A DNA stretch of 64,000 nt from Staphylotrichum longicolle (GCA_019096155.1 JAHCVI010000006.1:62001-126000), one strand, 5' to 3'. Positions 33,271-45,734 are shown, numbered from the stretch's first letter. The notes: generated from the sequence alone by a model not told the origin. Numbers and translations are program-made.

Positions 33271-33900
33271 ATGCTCGGCAATCTCAAAGACGGCTGGGAC
33301 GACGTCGGGGCCCCGCCGCCCTCGCAGTCCCATTTTGCCAAGTTTGACGATTTCACACCCAACGACGAGGCCTCATTCGACGATGAATTCGCCCGCCTCG
33401 CCTCGTCCCAGCAGTGGGTTCCCGGTTCCCAAGAATACACCCGACAGCGCACCGTTGCCATGAGGGAGGAGCTCGAGCTCCACTACTTCTCGCAACAGCA
33501 ACCGCTCGGCGACATCGACGAAGAGGAGGCAGGAGAGCTCAGCGCCGAAGAGAAGACGCTCCAGGGCTGCCAGGCCCTCTGCCGCGAGGTCGGCCTCGAT
33601 CCGAGCGACTCGGTCGATGAGTGCAAAATCTTGCTGAGGAAGACGCTCGTCAATATCATCGACCTCATCGACGCGCGGCGGACGGGCAAGCGGGTCAAGG
33701 TGTGGGACAACTTTGAGGCGTTCCGCGCGTATACCCTCCTCGACGCCGATAAGAGAATCGACCCTCGCGAGGCAAAGGCGCCCCCGGGGTACCTTGCTCT
33801 GTTTTTGCAGCGTCTGGCAGGGTCTCGGTCTAGGAAAAAGCGGAAGCGATCCAAGGCCTCGGGGGTCGTGTCGGGGCGTGTCAGCAAAGGAAAGGCGTAG
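33271..33900 (+). CDS. conserved fungal protein of unknown function
   Basis: A single exon encodes 209 residues from ATG 33271 (MLGNLKDGWDDVG). The middle is acidic and helical (FDDEFARLASSQQWVPGS, MREELELHYFS, LSAEEKTLQGCQALCREVGL). The block KTLVNIIDLIDARRTGKRV followed by VWDNFEAFRAYTL is strongly structured. The end is very basic (SRSRKKRKRSKASG), a likely nuclear localisation signal. I do not recognise a named domain. The start at 33271 is preferred to the in-frame ATG at 33082, since the extra residues look like translated leader. The gene is divergent from the zinc-ribbon-like gene 525 bp away, which may mean shared control. Confidence 0.75.
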   Translation: MLGNLKDGWDDVGAPPPSQSHFAKFDDFTPNDEASFDDEFARLASSQQWVPGSQEYTRQRTVAMREELELHYFSQQQPLGDIDEEEAGELSAEEKTLQGCQALCREVGLDPSDSVDECKILLRKTLVNIIDLIDARRTGKRVKVWDNFEAFRAYTLLDADKRIDPREAKAPPGYLALFLQRLAGSRSRKKRKRSKASGVVSGRVSKGKA

Positions 33901-34443
33901 TCAGACACGGGACTTACAATCTGCTGCGATTCGTCTTGTAAGGCGGTTTCTGTGGCCATACTGGAGTTCGAGCTGGATTGGCGGTGGTGTATTTAAATTG
34001 AACGTACATCTTTGTTCGTCTTGCGCCTGCAGCCGTATCGTAGACCAGGATCGAAGACAAGAAGTCTTCTAGAAGCAACGCGAATAATACATCTAAATGA
34101 TGGTTCCAAACTCTAGCGCTTTTCCTTTTGTTGTAGAGAGACAAATGTTGGGTTTGGTTGTACGTCCTCGCATTATGCAAGAGTTAGCAGAGAGCCTAGG
34201 GAACACGATATGATGCAGAAGAGAGCAAACAATGATTTGATATGAAACCAGTTCAATTCAAGCGCCAGCCAAAGCCCAGCTCAAGCCGACCCTCTATCTC
34301 GCACCCCCAAGCCAGTGGGAATTACACTCTATCCGAGTCTTCTATGTGCCCCCGGACCAGCCCAGAAACTTGCTCTATGCTTCCAAAGCCCTGCAACCTT
34401 TTTCTTCCAAGTTTTTGATGGGAAAGCCGCAAGGCCTACTCGA
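33901..34443. other. convergent intergenic region
   Basis: This 543-bp gap contains the 3' ends of two convergent genes. Nothing else was recognised. Confidence 0.4.
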
Positions 34444-34743
34444 TTAGGCCGCCCGCGAGCATGCGATGGTGTTGCCATTGCGCACAGCGGCGTGATAGGA
34501 AAACTGCAGGCCGCGCCAGCACATGGCGGCGAGCGAGGTGGCGGCCCAGCTGGTCGGGTTGGTGATGTTGACGACGAGGCGGTTGCCCTTGGTGGAGTAG
34601 GGCATGCCCATCGAGTCCAGCTTGGCGCGGACGTCGTTCATGCTGGGGGAAGGGGAATGGTTAGTTTGAGTGCTTAACTTGACGGTGGAAAGGGGGGCGG
34701 AGGTAAAGTACCAGAGGTGGCAGGCCTTGACGGTGACAGGCAT
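34444..34743 (-). CDS. small protein of unknown function (76 residues)
   Basis: Two exons (34743..34712, 34642..34444) splice over 69 bp in phase 2 to MPVTVKACHLCMNDVRAKLD, then a compact domain with RLVVNITNPTSWAATSLAAMCWRGL and FSYHAAVRN. Three cysteines and a hydrophobic middle are present. The spliced product has no stop or gap, and a TATAAA on the same strand at 34888-34893 lies about 145 bases upstream of the ATG, so it looks like a real expressed gene. I do not recognise a family. Confidence 0.65.
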   Translation of the reverse strand: MPVTVKACHLWYFTSAPLSTVKLSTQTNHSPSPSMNDVRAKLDSMGMPYSTKGNRLVVNITNPTSWAATSLAAMCWRGLQFSYHAAVRNGNTIACSRAA

Positions 34744-37322
34744 TTTGATGGAGGTTGTTGGGTTGGTTGGAAAGGGTAGTTGAAGTGTGTTTTTAGTGTT
34801 GAGGTTGTTGCAGGAGATGCTTTGTTGAGATGCTGATGTTTGTGATGATGGAGAAAAGGGAGGAAGGTCTAGGGCAGAACCGGAGCTTTATACTCGACGA
34901 GCTGCTCGATGAACATTGTTCAGAGACTCCAGACTCAGCTATCTCACGCGGGATCACCGAGAGCATTGTGAGTCTGTCCACCTGCCCAGCCCGCTTCACG
35001 AGGCGATGGGCACTGTGTGAAACTGGATGGATGATGACGCCGCACATGGTCTGGACCACATATCGACCGTCGTCTGTCGCAGACGGAGCAGTGAAACCAC
35101 CCAGAATACATGCCGGCCGAGAACTCCGGGTGATTAGGTGTTTGATCCCTCGGCCTCAGGCGAATCCTGTCCGCGTCCTGGACGTTGGAGGCGCGGCCCT
35201 TGGAGCCGTCAGCATCCACATTACGAACATGTCAACATGGGAGGAATGTCACGGCACTATGGAGTTTAGACCCCAAACGATATTTTTAGGGCCACCTACT
35301 AGCGCCGCCGTGTATGGTCGTAATGGAGCTGGCAGGCCGGCGGGATGCGGCATGGAGTTTGGCATCGAATCTCGGTGGGGAGTGGTGGGGACGCCGCGGC
35401 AGTTCAGGGGCAGCGTATCTTGGCTTTCGGGAGCCGGGTGTGAATAAGGTACCTAATGATCGAAGCGGAAGTTGCACCCCCTTGCCGGCACCACAAGATA
35501 CCTCGCCGGAGGTGAGATGAACATGATTACAGCACTGGCGCAGAAGAGTAGGTAACCTGGCTCAGCATGCAGGCAAGTTGGGCAGCAAACGTTTCGAGGG
35601 GACAACGTCGATGCCCAGGGCATCAATTGACATGTGTCGCCCACAGCTCAGCCTCAAGATCCGGGTAGCATTCAGGAGCCGTTTCAAACAGCCGAGACTC
35701 TAGCCGATTGCAGTGTCCACATTTCCCACATGGCAGCGCGCGGCACAGAGGAACATGGCTGAGCCAACGTGGAGCTCGCCGCCAAGTTAGTTGGTTGAGA
35801 ACCTGAGGCTTGTGTGAACTAGCGCCAACGTCGATCAGAGCCGGCCGGCAGCTCAGTGGCAGCTCAGCGGCAGAGCAAACTCGACGCTGTGAGTGGAGGC
35901 CGCAATCCTCCACGACGACGGCACCAGCAGTCTCACAATTCGACGCTGCGGCCCGGCAGCCGGAGAGACCCGCGCCAATAATAGGCAGATAGCAGGATCA
36001 TTTCGGTGTCGCTTGGTCTCGACATGCTTGATTGATGCCATCATGAGGATGGTATCTCGATGGACCCACGCGAGCAGGGCTCAATAGGGGTGTGGAAACC
36101 TTGTCTGGTCAAAGTCCCGCAGTGCTGCAACCCACGAGGTCCCGCCCGGAGGGAAGGGCTGTTTGTACATATTTGAGGGGTGGCTTCCCGGATGTACCCC
36201 ATCATCTTCTTTGTCGGAAGCTGGGCCTGCATAGAACGGTGAATGCGCGGTAGCCCATCTGGTTTAAGCAGATCTCCATGATGAAGTCAGCGAAGTGCCG
36301 AATCAATGGAAGGATTAAAGCTTGGCTCTTTCCCAACGCCTTTTCTGGAGAATCCTGACCAGGCGCTGGCCATTGTTGGTTGCCGCAACCTTAAACCTTA
36401 ATTGCGGACGGGACCACGCGGGACACAGTCAGCTTCCACGGTTGTGCAACCAAGCTAAACCCAAGAAGCGGACCTTGCAGCACTTGGATTGAGGTCACAT
36501 CAAATCGCAGCACGGAGTGTTCCGCGCTGGACAAACCTGGTCCCAAACCGACCGTGTCGGCTTTGTGGTCGGTGAGGCTGCTGTCGGCTTTGGAGGGGAA
36601 CGAATCCTTCTGTCTTTGGCCGACCTGGAAGGCAACGCTGGAGGGCAACGCTGGAGAATTAAATGGAAAGAGGACAGGACAAAAACGGGCACGACAAGTG
36701 GCGCAGAAAAGGCAGAGGGTTTGCTCTTGCTGTTTCTGATCGCAGCCCCGAGACCAGCACGCCAGCCCTGGAGGCAGTCGCGTGTGTGAGAAAGACCCAT
36801 CCGGAACACCACCTTCCTGAACACCAAGCGGGGCCAGACCGCTGTAAGCGAGGCCAAAAAAAGAGTAGCGTCAGCACTATCGCCGACACGGGTCCGCCAT
36901 TGGCCTCGCTCATTGGCTGCGGGCCGTCCAGATACCAGAATTTTCGCGCTACTCCCGCCAGTTCCTGGGGCATATTTGGGGTTGCCCTGACTGGAGCCCC
37001 TCAAAATGCTGACACGAAGCAGAGACGGCGGTTTCGGGCAGGTTCGCCCTTCTGGACGCCATTCTGGACGGAGCACCTTACGTTTTCCCTCTCGTAATCC
37101 CATCTAGTGGTCTACTCGGCACCGACAAAGAGGGACTCGCCCAGTTGCTCGGTACTCCGTACCAAGAAGCGGCGCCAAGTCAACAACAGACCAGTTCCTG
37201 GTCACTTCCCACTTGCCGCTTCGACCCATCACCATCCGATCCAGGTGCCGCCGACTCGGCTCCGAGTCCTTTCGGCCCCGCTTCTTGCAGTCTTGACTCC
37301 TCCCGGACTCGTTCGGCCCTCC
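34744..37322. other. gene-poor 2.6-kb stretch
   Basis: No convincing coding frame lies between the divergent small gene and the membrane-protein gene. The many frames here (for example 34830..35447, 36495..37103) have no domains and overlap each other. The 37.1-37.3 kb part is C/T-rich leader-like sequence. The TATA element of the small gene is at 34888-34893. Confidence 0.4.
34888..34893 (-). promoter_or_regulatory. TATA box of the 76-residue gene
   Basis: On the minus strand the sequence reads GAGTATAAAGCTC, 145 bases before ATG 34743. This is a normal distance for a mould gene. Confidence 0.4.
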
Positions 37323-38448
37323 ATGGACGCGGCTTCCCGGATGCGTCGCCGGCGCGGGGGCAGTCCACGGCTCCCGAACCTCGCCCTCATCGCCGGTCTC
37401 TTTCTCCACCCATCCCAATTCACATCCACCGTCGCCGCCGCTGCCGTGGGCCTGCCAGCCATCCCCGTTCAGTCCTCAGCTCACCTCCCTCACCTTCATC
37501 AGCGCAACGAGGGCGAGCATGTCGTCCTCGCCGACTGCCGCGATAGTGCCGGCGTCATCTCGTCGCAGATGGCCTACTTCCCCGGCGACCCTGGCGATAC
37601 CCCGCAGGACGTCGCCGTCGTCAGCACCCCGGCCGGCCAGGCCGCGCTGTGGGTAAACACCAAGACGACGGGCTTCTTCACCGTCACCTCGACCACCTTT
37701 GTCGCAAACCTGGGCCCGCGCGTCGAGGAAGGCAAGTTCGCCGGTACGGGCAACAACGGGTACGGCAACTTTAGCTGCTACCAGATCTACCACGAGAAAC
37801 TGTACTCGTACGGTGGGACCCTGTGCGCACAGGTGTATTCCTGCGATCACAGCGATCCGCGTAAGTTTTCGCTTTCCTTTGGTTGGGAGGATTACTGTGG
37901 AGGAGGGCAGACAGCGCTAACTGGGAACCTCTTGAGCAGCTGCCGGCTACGGTTCCAACTCGGGCGGCGGCGGCATGTCGCAGGGCACAATCATCGGCAT
38001 CGCCGTCGGCGTGGTCGGCGGCCTGCTCTTCATCGCCGCCGCGGGGCTGGTGTACTGGTATTTCCGCCGCTCACGAAGGGACGAAGCCGCGCGCAGCGAG
38101 CTACTCAGGACAGGCACCCTCTCGACGGGGACTGGGCCGGGCTCCGACGCCACCGCGGTCGAGACGGTGTCCCCATTGTCGCCGACGCCGCAAACCCGGG
38201 CGGTGATGCAGCAGATGAGTGCCGTCTACGAGGTGGACGGCCGCCTGTTCCGTATCGAGATGGCCAATGACAATGGCAAGTTTGAGCTGGATGCCGCAGG
38301 CCACGGCAGCGCCGAACTCGACCCGGCCTCCAAGCCGGAGCCGTCGTCGCCCGAGACAAAGACTGTGTCGCCGCTGACACCGGGGCTGCTGGACTCGCCT
38401 GTCGTCAAGGACATCTCGGAGTCTCCGCCACCCAAGTATGCCCGCTGA
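37323..38448 (+). CDS. single-pass membrane protein with secreted N-terminal domain
   Basis: Two exons (37323..37860, 37940..38448) give 348 residues, joined in phase 1 over a 79-bp intron. A basic start (MDAASRMRRRRGG) precedes a hydrophobic signal or anchor (LALIAGLFL). The outer domain (about 60-180) carries paired cysteines (VVLADCRDS, FSCYQIYHEKL, TLCAQVYSCDHSD). After GYGSNSGGGG comes one strong membrane helix (IIGIAVGVVGGLLFIAAAGL, about 200-222) with a basic stop-transfer (YFRRSRRDE). The cytosolic tail is Ser/Pro/Thr-rich with repeated SP and TP sites. This layout is like fungal cell-wall stress sensors (WSC/Mid2 type), but no WSC domain was seen. The family is not recognised, and a sensor role is inference. 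Confidence 0.8.
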
Positions 38449-38863
38449 CTGTCGACAAGGGAAGGGAGGCTGGAGCCGTAATTTGATCAGGATGCATGGC
38501 ACACGCAAGGAAGTGGTGAAGTTTTATCCAGGATGCCGTCTGCTGTGGAAGCAGGTCCCTACGATTTACGAACGTATCTCATCTCAGTTTTTCCGATTTG
38601 GGTTCACTTCCGCCACGTTTCGTCTGGCGGCGGAAGGGTGGAAGCAAAAAAAGGGGCACAGCATTCAGGGGTTTTGGGCACCAGGTTTCACCATTCTCGG
38701 TGGCCGTTGACGCTGATCGGCGGGGTGAAGGCGCTGAAAGTGGGGTTGTCTTGGCGTCCTCCCGATAACACTCGACCACTCAACGCTAACTCATCCTTCG
38801 CATTCCTTCTCGTCTCACCACGCTTCAGCTCATCGGCGCGGCACAGCGCAGCCAACACGCCAC
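38449..38863. other. intergenic region
   Basis: This 415-bp gap holds the terminator of the membrane protein and the promoter of the transporter remnant. No other structure was seen. Confidence 0.35.
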
Positions 38864-40653
38864 ATGACGGACCACCAGCCCCGCGCCGCCGACGACATCG
38901 CTGGCATGCCACGCGAACGGCGCCGCTCGCCTGGTGCTCGGCACAAGCAACACGCACCAACCGCGCCGCGCCGCGCCATTCGCCCGCTGCTGCTGCTCGT
39001 CGCCCTCGTCAACCTCGCCTGGAGCCTCTACCAGCTCCCGGTGAGCCGAGTGCTCGAGAGCCGGCTGTGTCGCGAGCATTATGCCGCCCACGACCCCTCG
39101 GCACTCCCTCCGGACGGGTCGGTCCCGGAGGAGCTGTGCAAGGTGGACGAGGTGCAGCAGCGCCTGGGTCGCATCCAAGGGACTGTTGAGGCGCTGTGGG
39201 TTGCTGGTGGTAGGAGCCTCGTTGGACACTTCGGTTGTTCTCGCTCGGCAGTAGGATGTTGCTAAGAAAACTTAATAGACTTCTTCATGACCATCCCGCT
39301 CGTGTCGGTGGCCGACCACTATGGCCCTCACGTTGTGCTGTGTCTCAACCTCGTCCCCCGCGTCTTGCTGCTTGCCTGGACCTTTGCCGTCGGCTACTTT
39401 GATCGAGTCCTGCCCGTCAACGCCATCCTGGCCGCGCCGGTGTTTTCCCTTCTCGGCGGGGACTGCGTGTTCAATTCGATCGTCTACGCTCTGGTCTCGG
39501 AGCTGACAGATGACCACGTCCTGCGGTGCGTTTCCCTCCCTCTCTCTGCCCCTTCAACCGAACGGGATCGCATCCTAACCGACGACAGCGCGACCTTTTT
39601 TGGTTACGTCAACGCCATCTCCTCCATCTTCTCCCTCCAGCTCGGCCCGGCCCTCGCCTCCGCCACCATGACTGCCCTCCTCTGGCTGCCCCTCTGGCTC
39701 GGCATCGTCCTCCTCCTCCTCGCCCTCCCCGTCCTCTCCGCCCTCCCCTCTCCTTCCTCCCCCAACAGCCACTCCCACACCTCCCCATCTATTTCACTAC
39801 CCCGCTCCCCAGACGAAGAAGCCGCCCCTCTCCTCATCCCCCCCCCCTTCCCCCTTCTTCGAGTCCCGACTTGAAAATCCGCAACGCGCCGCCGCCTCCG
39901 CGCCATCCTGGCCCTGCTCGCCCGCCCGACCCGCAACCTGGCGCTGCTCCTGGCCGTCTTCTTCCTCGCGTCGCTCGCGAGCTCCGACACCAAGCTGCTG
40001 ACGCTGTACGTCTCGAAGCGCTACGCCTGGACGTTCGCCGCCGTGGCTACCTCTTGTCGGGCAAGGCCGTGTTCAACTTCTTTTTGTTGTGGGTGGGCGT
40101 GCCGCGGTTCCTAAGGTGGTCTGCTGCGAAAACGGGGGCTGTTTCGCGGTCTGCGCGCTGCGCGCGAGCGCGCGGTTGGGCTGCGGGTGCGGGGGGTGGT
40201 TTGCAAGATCGGTTTCGGGCGGGATGCGGAGAGGATGGGATCGGGGTGGGGTGGGAGTGGGAGGGTGGACAGGGAGAATGCGGCGCATGCGCAGCTGTGT
40301 CTGGTGTTTTCGGTGCTCGGGGCGGCGGCCATTGCGGTGTGCGCCCACGATCGCGGTGCTGGTGCCGGCGCTGTGGTGTAGCGCTGGGGATTGCGCTGCC
40401 CATGTTTACGTACTCGTTGTTGAAGGCGCGGGGGATGGGGGTGCACGGGGAGGAGGGAGGGGCGCCGGGAACGCTGTTGTTCTCGGTGGTCATGTTGGTC
40501 AAGACGCTGGGGACGTTGACAGGTGCGGTGGTAATGCCAGCCTTGTGGGTCACGGGGGTCGGCGTTGGCGGGTGGGCGCTGGGGTTGCCGTTCATGGCCA
40601 GCGCTGCGTGTTATGCGGTCGCGGCGGGGGTCGTGAGGAGGATTGAGGTTTGA
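38864..40653 (+). pseudogene. MFS transporter broken by several frameshifts
   Basis: Exons 38864..39209, 39279..39525 and 39589 onward splice normally and encode the first half of an MFS carrier. That half has a basic N-terminus, the helix IRPLLLLVALVNLAWSLYQL, an extracellular loop with two Cys, then DFFMTIPLVSVADHYGP, AILAAPVFSLLGGDCVFNSIVYALV and FFGYVNAISSIFSLQLGPAL. After a C-run near 39840 the frame changes repeatedly. Recognisable blocks continue as RAILALLARPTRNLALLLAV, then YVSKRYAWTFA, then GYLLSGKAVFNFFLLWVGVP, then CLVFSVLGAAAIAV, then GIALPMFTYSLLKA to the end at 40653. At least four shifts are needed, near 39850, 39895, 40040 and 40130-40380. No C-to-T excess is evident. The gene is a pseudogene unless the assembly is faulty; the original substrate is unknown. 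Confidence 0.75.
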
Positions 40654-41369
40654 AGGAAGGACACGAGGCGTGGCTGCATGTGGAGGAGAGCTCAAGGCTG
40701 GTTTGGGAGCTGCCGTGATTGCATGGCTGGCTGAATCAAGCTGATGTCCCCGACTTGTGCCGCTGTCTTCTTCTTCCCGCCGTTGTGATTTCGGCCCGGT
40801 TGCTCAGGCACGTCCTTGGACGAGCGGTCGGACCCTGAAAGTGCTGACCTCGACACAGACGCCAGATGCATGTTCTCTGGGTACCTTTCCCGGTCATGTT
40901 TACTCAGCTGGATCGTCGCCACAGGGAAGCTTCCCGCCGTATTGTCGGGTTGCGCTTGATGGAGAAATCATGGGGCCAAAACCCAAGAGCTCGGTAAGGC
41001 TGAGCCTCATGGCTGAACACCGCCAAATATGATTCGCCGCGTCATTTGCCGGGCGCTGAAGGGGCCCTTGAAAAGCCACGCGCGTAGGTTTGCTCATCCC
41101 GGGATGTGGTTGGCTGATGCACTGCTGAGATGGCACAGCCCTGTGTCGCAGGCGTCTCGCAGGCTCGGCGTCAGCCTCCAAGCATCCTCTGCGAACCACC
41201 CGTCGAATTTAGTTACGAATACCACACTCGGCATTTCCCCTGCGCCAAACGGGCTGTAGGGCATCTCACCTTCACCTTCGCTTTCACCGTTACCCACGAA
41301 CCCTCCCCCTGGTTTTTTACCTTCTCACAGAGCAAAGACCTTCCCTCTCCATTCGCGAAGGATAGTTAA
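40654..41369. other. intergenic region, promoter of kinase-ankyrin gene
   Basis: This 716-bp stretch holds no supported gene. The last 150 bases before the ATG at 41370 are C/T-rich, as in many mould leaders. Confidence 0.4.
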
Positions 41370-44300
41370 ATGTCGACACTTCCCATCGGGGGCCGGCGAT
41401 GGACGGCAAGCTCGTCTCGCGATGGCTACGGGTCGGGATCCGGTGCAATGCCAACCCCAGAGAAGGAGCCGAACTGGCACGACTTTCTCGCTGTCCTAAC
41501 ACATGCGACGAGTCTCTATTCTCAACCTGGCGTCTATGATATGCTGATGGGGGATGGGTCCAAAACACGGACTCGGCTGATCTACGGCCGAGGTGCCGTC
41601 GGCCAGGTGTCGGCAGCGAATACAGACATCGCGCAGCCTACCACCTTGTACTCGACTCAAGTGGACAATCGAACGGTTGACTGTGTCATTAAGCAATACC
41701 CTGACAGGCTTTGGAACCGCCATGGGGAAGTCCTAAACTCGGCCGAAGCGGCGTGTTTCATGGTGGAGCTGCGTGTTCTGAGCAACCCCGTGGTCCGCAA
41801 CAGTGGGAATATCGTCAAAATCTTGGGATTGGCATGGGACCCTGAAAAGGTGATGTCAGTTGTCCCTGTCCATATGACTTTTCTTCTAACGTCTGGCATC
41901 TAGGAGACCGGAACCTTCAAGCCGACGATCATGTTGGAGCGTGCCGACTTCAACCTGTCCACGTTATTCGACCGGTACCACCCCTCCCAGCTGGCAAGAC
42001 GCCTGATTTCCCTGCCACAGGCTCAGGAGTTCAGGGGCTCAGGGTATTGCAGCTACAGTAACTAACCGACGGGTCACAGGCACCCATCACTCAGCTTGGA
42101 GACGAAGTTGCAGCTGGCAATGGACATTGCTCAAAGTATTCAGACGCTGCACGGCTGCGGCATCGTCCCAGGTGACATCAAACCTGCCAACATTCTTATA
42201 TTTGGATCTCAAGGCAACTATCGAGCAAAGCTTGCCGACTTCAGCCACGCCGTGTATCCTCGCGCCGGCACAGACCCCTTGGCGCATCTTCCCGGAGGAA
42301 CCAGGATCTACGCAGCACCCGAGTCGCAGGATCCAGCACCAGTCAGTCGTCTCAAGCTCACCGACATTTACTCATTTGGTCTCGTCTTTGCATGCCTGAT
42401 GGTGGGCAAGGAGATATTTTCCAAGGCAGACCTGGCCGACGTGGATCGCCAGAAGCGAAACGGAACGCTGCTTCAGCATTTGCACCGCCTCATCCTCTCC
42501 ACCAGCGATGCCAGTTTGAGCGGCTTGCCTGCGCTCTGTGACATCCTCAAGTTTACTGTCCAGCCCCTTCCAGACGACAGAGATTTTGCCAAGGCTATCG
42601 CCATTCTCGCTCGTGAGAGCGGCGTTCCATTGACGTTCCCAGCCAGCGGTGGTTCAGTCGGCCTCGGGGTGTCCCGTGGAGATGGCACTCGCGGAGAACT
42701 GGAGGAAGAAACTTTGGCAATCGGGCTTGGGCCGAGCCAGGTACGAACGCTACCACGGCAGTGCATGTGCCGGGCATTACTGATGGACCCAACAGCTTTC
42801 CATTCCCTACCAGTCCCTTTTGAAGACGCCAGATGAGCTACAAAGACATGTTGTGAGTGCCTTGGAGCACGCTGCCAACCAGCCTAGCGGCCTACGGACC
42901 GCCGCAGCCGCGTTCGAGCTTGGCGTCTGCTACAGCTCCGGCTTCGGGATACAACGCGATCCGAAACACGATGATCGCCGACGACAAGACTCGGCCATGA
43001 GTTGGCTTTTGCGAGCCGCCGAGCTGGGTGACGACAGAGCCCGTCTTTCGTTGATCCCCACCTTCGAGGCGTTCGGTGGTGATCTTCCCGGCGACCTCCC
43101 CATCAAACAGTGGCTCCAAGACATCGTTCAAACGCACGGAGACTCGTTGGCTCTCGAACAACTCTTCCGCATAAGCCCATCGCTGGCCAGGACGGCCTCT
43201 GAAGCATACCAATGCAGACACTACGCAGCCACAGATACTGTGCTTCTAGGTCAAGTGTCCCTGGATCTTGTTGGAGGCCCACTGATGCCACTGAGACGAA
43301 ACGAGGACACCGTCTTGCATTTCTTGGCATCAACGGGAGATCTTGAAGGAATACTCGCCTTCAAAGCCAACCATCCAGTGGACTTTTTGAGCTGTGTCGA
43401 CGAGGCGAATTCTGCTGGCGACACGGCACTCATACAAGCCACGAGAGCCGGCCACGCCGAGGTGGTGTTCGCCTTGGTTGACATGGGCGCCGATGCAGCG
43501 GTACACAATCATCAGGGCGAAACTGCCTTGCACCACCTGGCAAATATTGACAGCGAGGCGGTGAACAAGGTTGCTTTCAAACTCGCCCGGGCCGGTGCCC
43601 TCTCGCGCCTCCACCTTGTTGCGAGCGGCGCCGGTCCCGCTCACCTCCTCGGCCTGGAGACACCCGGCCCTGCCTCTGCGGCGTTGAGAGCTGTATACAA
43701 GGACAACCCCTTTGCGCTACGGGCCTTGTTCGACTTGGAGGCCGAGCTCGCCGCAGAGCGCCGGAGCGGCAAGGCCGAGCTCTTGAGCATGCTGGAGGTG
43801 GCACTGGCTTTTCACCGTCGAAGGGTCCTTCCAGTCCTGGGCGGGCTCGTAGGGCTGGAGATGGACGCACTGATCAACAGCCGCCAGTTCTGGCAAAACA
43901 ACCGGTTCAGCACGCCCCTCGAGACATGCGTGTTCGGACCCGTCTCAGCCATCCCATCTTCGGGCTACAACTACCCCGAGCAGTTCATCAGGATTGTCCG
44001 GTTTGGCCAACACTATCTCGATGCCCTGGCAACCTGCATAGACTTCCTCCTTCGGCACGGCGCCAGGGTGCGAGAGAGCGGAATGCTCAAGTTCCTCTTT
44101 TATCACAACCGGAGGGACGCCGTTTATCTTCTAGCTCTTCGTGAAGCCAGCTCTCTAAGCTGGGCAAGGCTCGCAATCGCCGCAAATGACTCGGACATGT
44201 TCTATGCAATCCTCCAGGCGTCGCTGGACTCGGAGCGGGCCAGATCAGGAGGAGCTTCTCAGATTAACTATCCTCTTCTGTTTGTCAGCATGATGCTAAC

Positions 44301-45734
44301 TCGTGAAGTGGACGCGGTCTTCATGTAAGTCTCTGGACCCCCTCTCCCCACACGCGAACTTGTCAACCAACTCGCAATCCCAGGGATATCTTTCTCAGAT
44401 GGGTGAAAAGCAAGTACGGCTCAGAGCGAGTTGGCTGGGTCCCATCGAGCGGTGCCGAATTGCGCGTGCTTCAAGGGCTCGGCGCCTTTTCTGGTCCGGC
44501 CACCGAGCTGATGCCCTTGTACGTTGCCGCGAGCCGGCAACGGCTGGATTGGTTCGATGCACTGCTCACCTTGGGCGCGAGCCTGCAGGACAGCGTTGCG
44601 CCAGGGGAGACGGTGCTCCGTCTCCTTCTGAGCAATACCTGCATGTCGCCCCGGGACCTCTCGGCCCTCTTCAAGAGGTGCATCGGCTGCCGGTCCGAGC
44701 ACATCATCACCTTTGCCGACGTCGCTTGCCTTCTCGACGCCCATTGCTATGAACACCCCTCCTCTGAACGCTACCGCCTGAAGGAACGGCAAGAGGTCGG
44801 CCGATGCACATCACCTGGGCCGCTGCCCGACAGGAACGAAGGAGATGCCAGGTGCATCTCGTACCACAACCTAGACGGCATCCGGAGCCTCTGGGCCTAC
44901 ATCGCAAAGGCGAATCGGTCTCAGAGCCGCCCGCTCCAGGCTCCTTGTGCAGACGACGACGACACGGAACTGCCGAATCTCATGGTTTTTGCCGCGCTGC
45001 GGTCCAACTGGGCCGCCGTCCGGTTTCTCCTCGACATCGGGTTTCCGCCCAACGGCACCGGCGCGCTCTTCAAGGAGGCGCGCCTGCGAAACATGCCGCC
45101 CATCACTGCCCTGGATGTGGTGCAGTGGACCTCGCACGTCTCGAAAGCCAGCCGCCGCAGTGGAGTGTCGCGAGAGCTCCGAGCCAGCAACCGCCAGATC
45201 GCTAGCCTCTTGCTGGAGAGCGGCGCGTCCCGTTCTGGCGTATGCGGCAGTTTTTATTATCTCCTGCTCCAGCCGGTGGGGGACCGTTGGTACAGAGCAT
45301 GGTCCGGCATGCAGTTTAGCGTCCCCGATGCCGCCGTGGTGCTTGTTCTGCTATCGGTTGGCATAGCCGCCTGGGCAGTCCTCGCATTCATCTACTCGGT
45401 TGTCCGGAGTCTACTCAAACTGTTCGTGTTTGAATTCATCTTGGCTGTGCTTGACACGTTTGCCATTTCCTTAATACTGCTACCTCATCTGGTCGTCTTG
45501 TTGATGGACCTTCGCGAGGAGTCGTCGATATCAACACTGTTCCAATGTGTTTATGGAGGCAGTTTCGAGGCTGCTTGTGGTATGGTATATGAATGTTGGT
45601 CGCAGTCGACGTTGGACCGGCCGGGACCTTCATTGCCATTCAATGCACGTTCATCGGAAGATGGCAGGCTCTTGGATGCAGAGGACCCCGAGCGATTCCA
45701 AAAGGAATACGACGACATTGTTTTGTCGCCGTGA
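41370..45734 (+). CDS. large protein kinase - Sel1 - ankyrin-like - membrane protein
   Basis: Five exons (41370..41849, 41904..41974, 42080..42740, 42814..44324, 44384..45734) sum exactly to 1357 residues. The kinase domain (about 65-400) has a Gly loop YGRGAVGQV, Lys in CVIKQY (108), the catalytic loop GIVPGDIKPANILI (Asp 216; His-Arg replaced by Pro-Gly), ADFSHAV for DFG (Asp 237) and YAAPES. Lys and both Asp are kept, so activity is plausible. Next come a Sel1-like stretch (FELGVCYSSGFGIQRD, MSWLLRAAELGDDRARLSL) and ankyrin-like repeats (GDTALIQATRAGHAEVVFALVDMGAD, split here by weaker units). The C-terminus has two or three strong hydrophobic segments (about 1218-1285), so the protein is probably membrane-anchored by its tail. 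It faces the HeLo-pseudokinase gene 123 bp away. The substrate is unknown. Confidence 0.85.

Noticed and set aside
36495..37103. 202-residue minus-strand frame
   Set aside because: It overlaps several frames of equal length on both strands and shows no domain or splice pattern.
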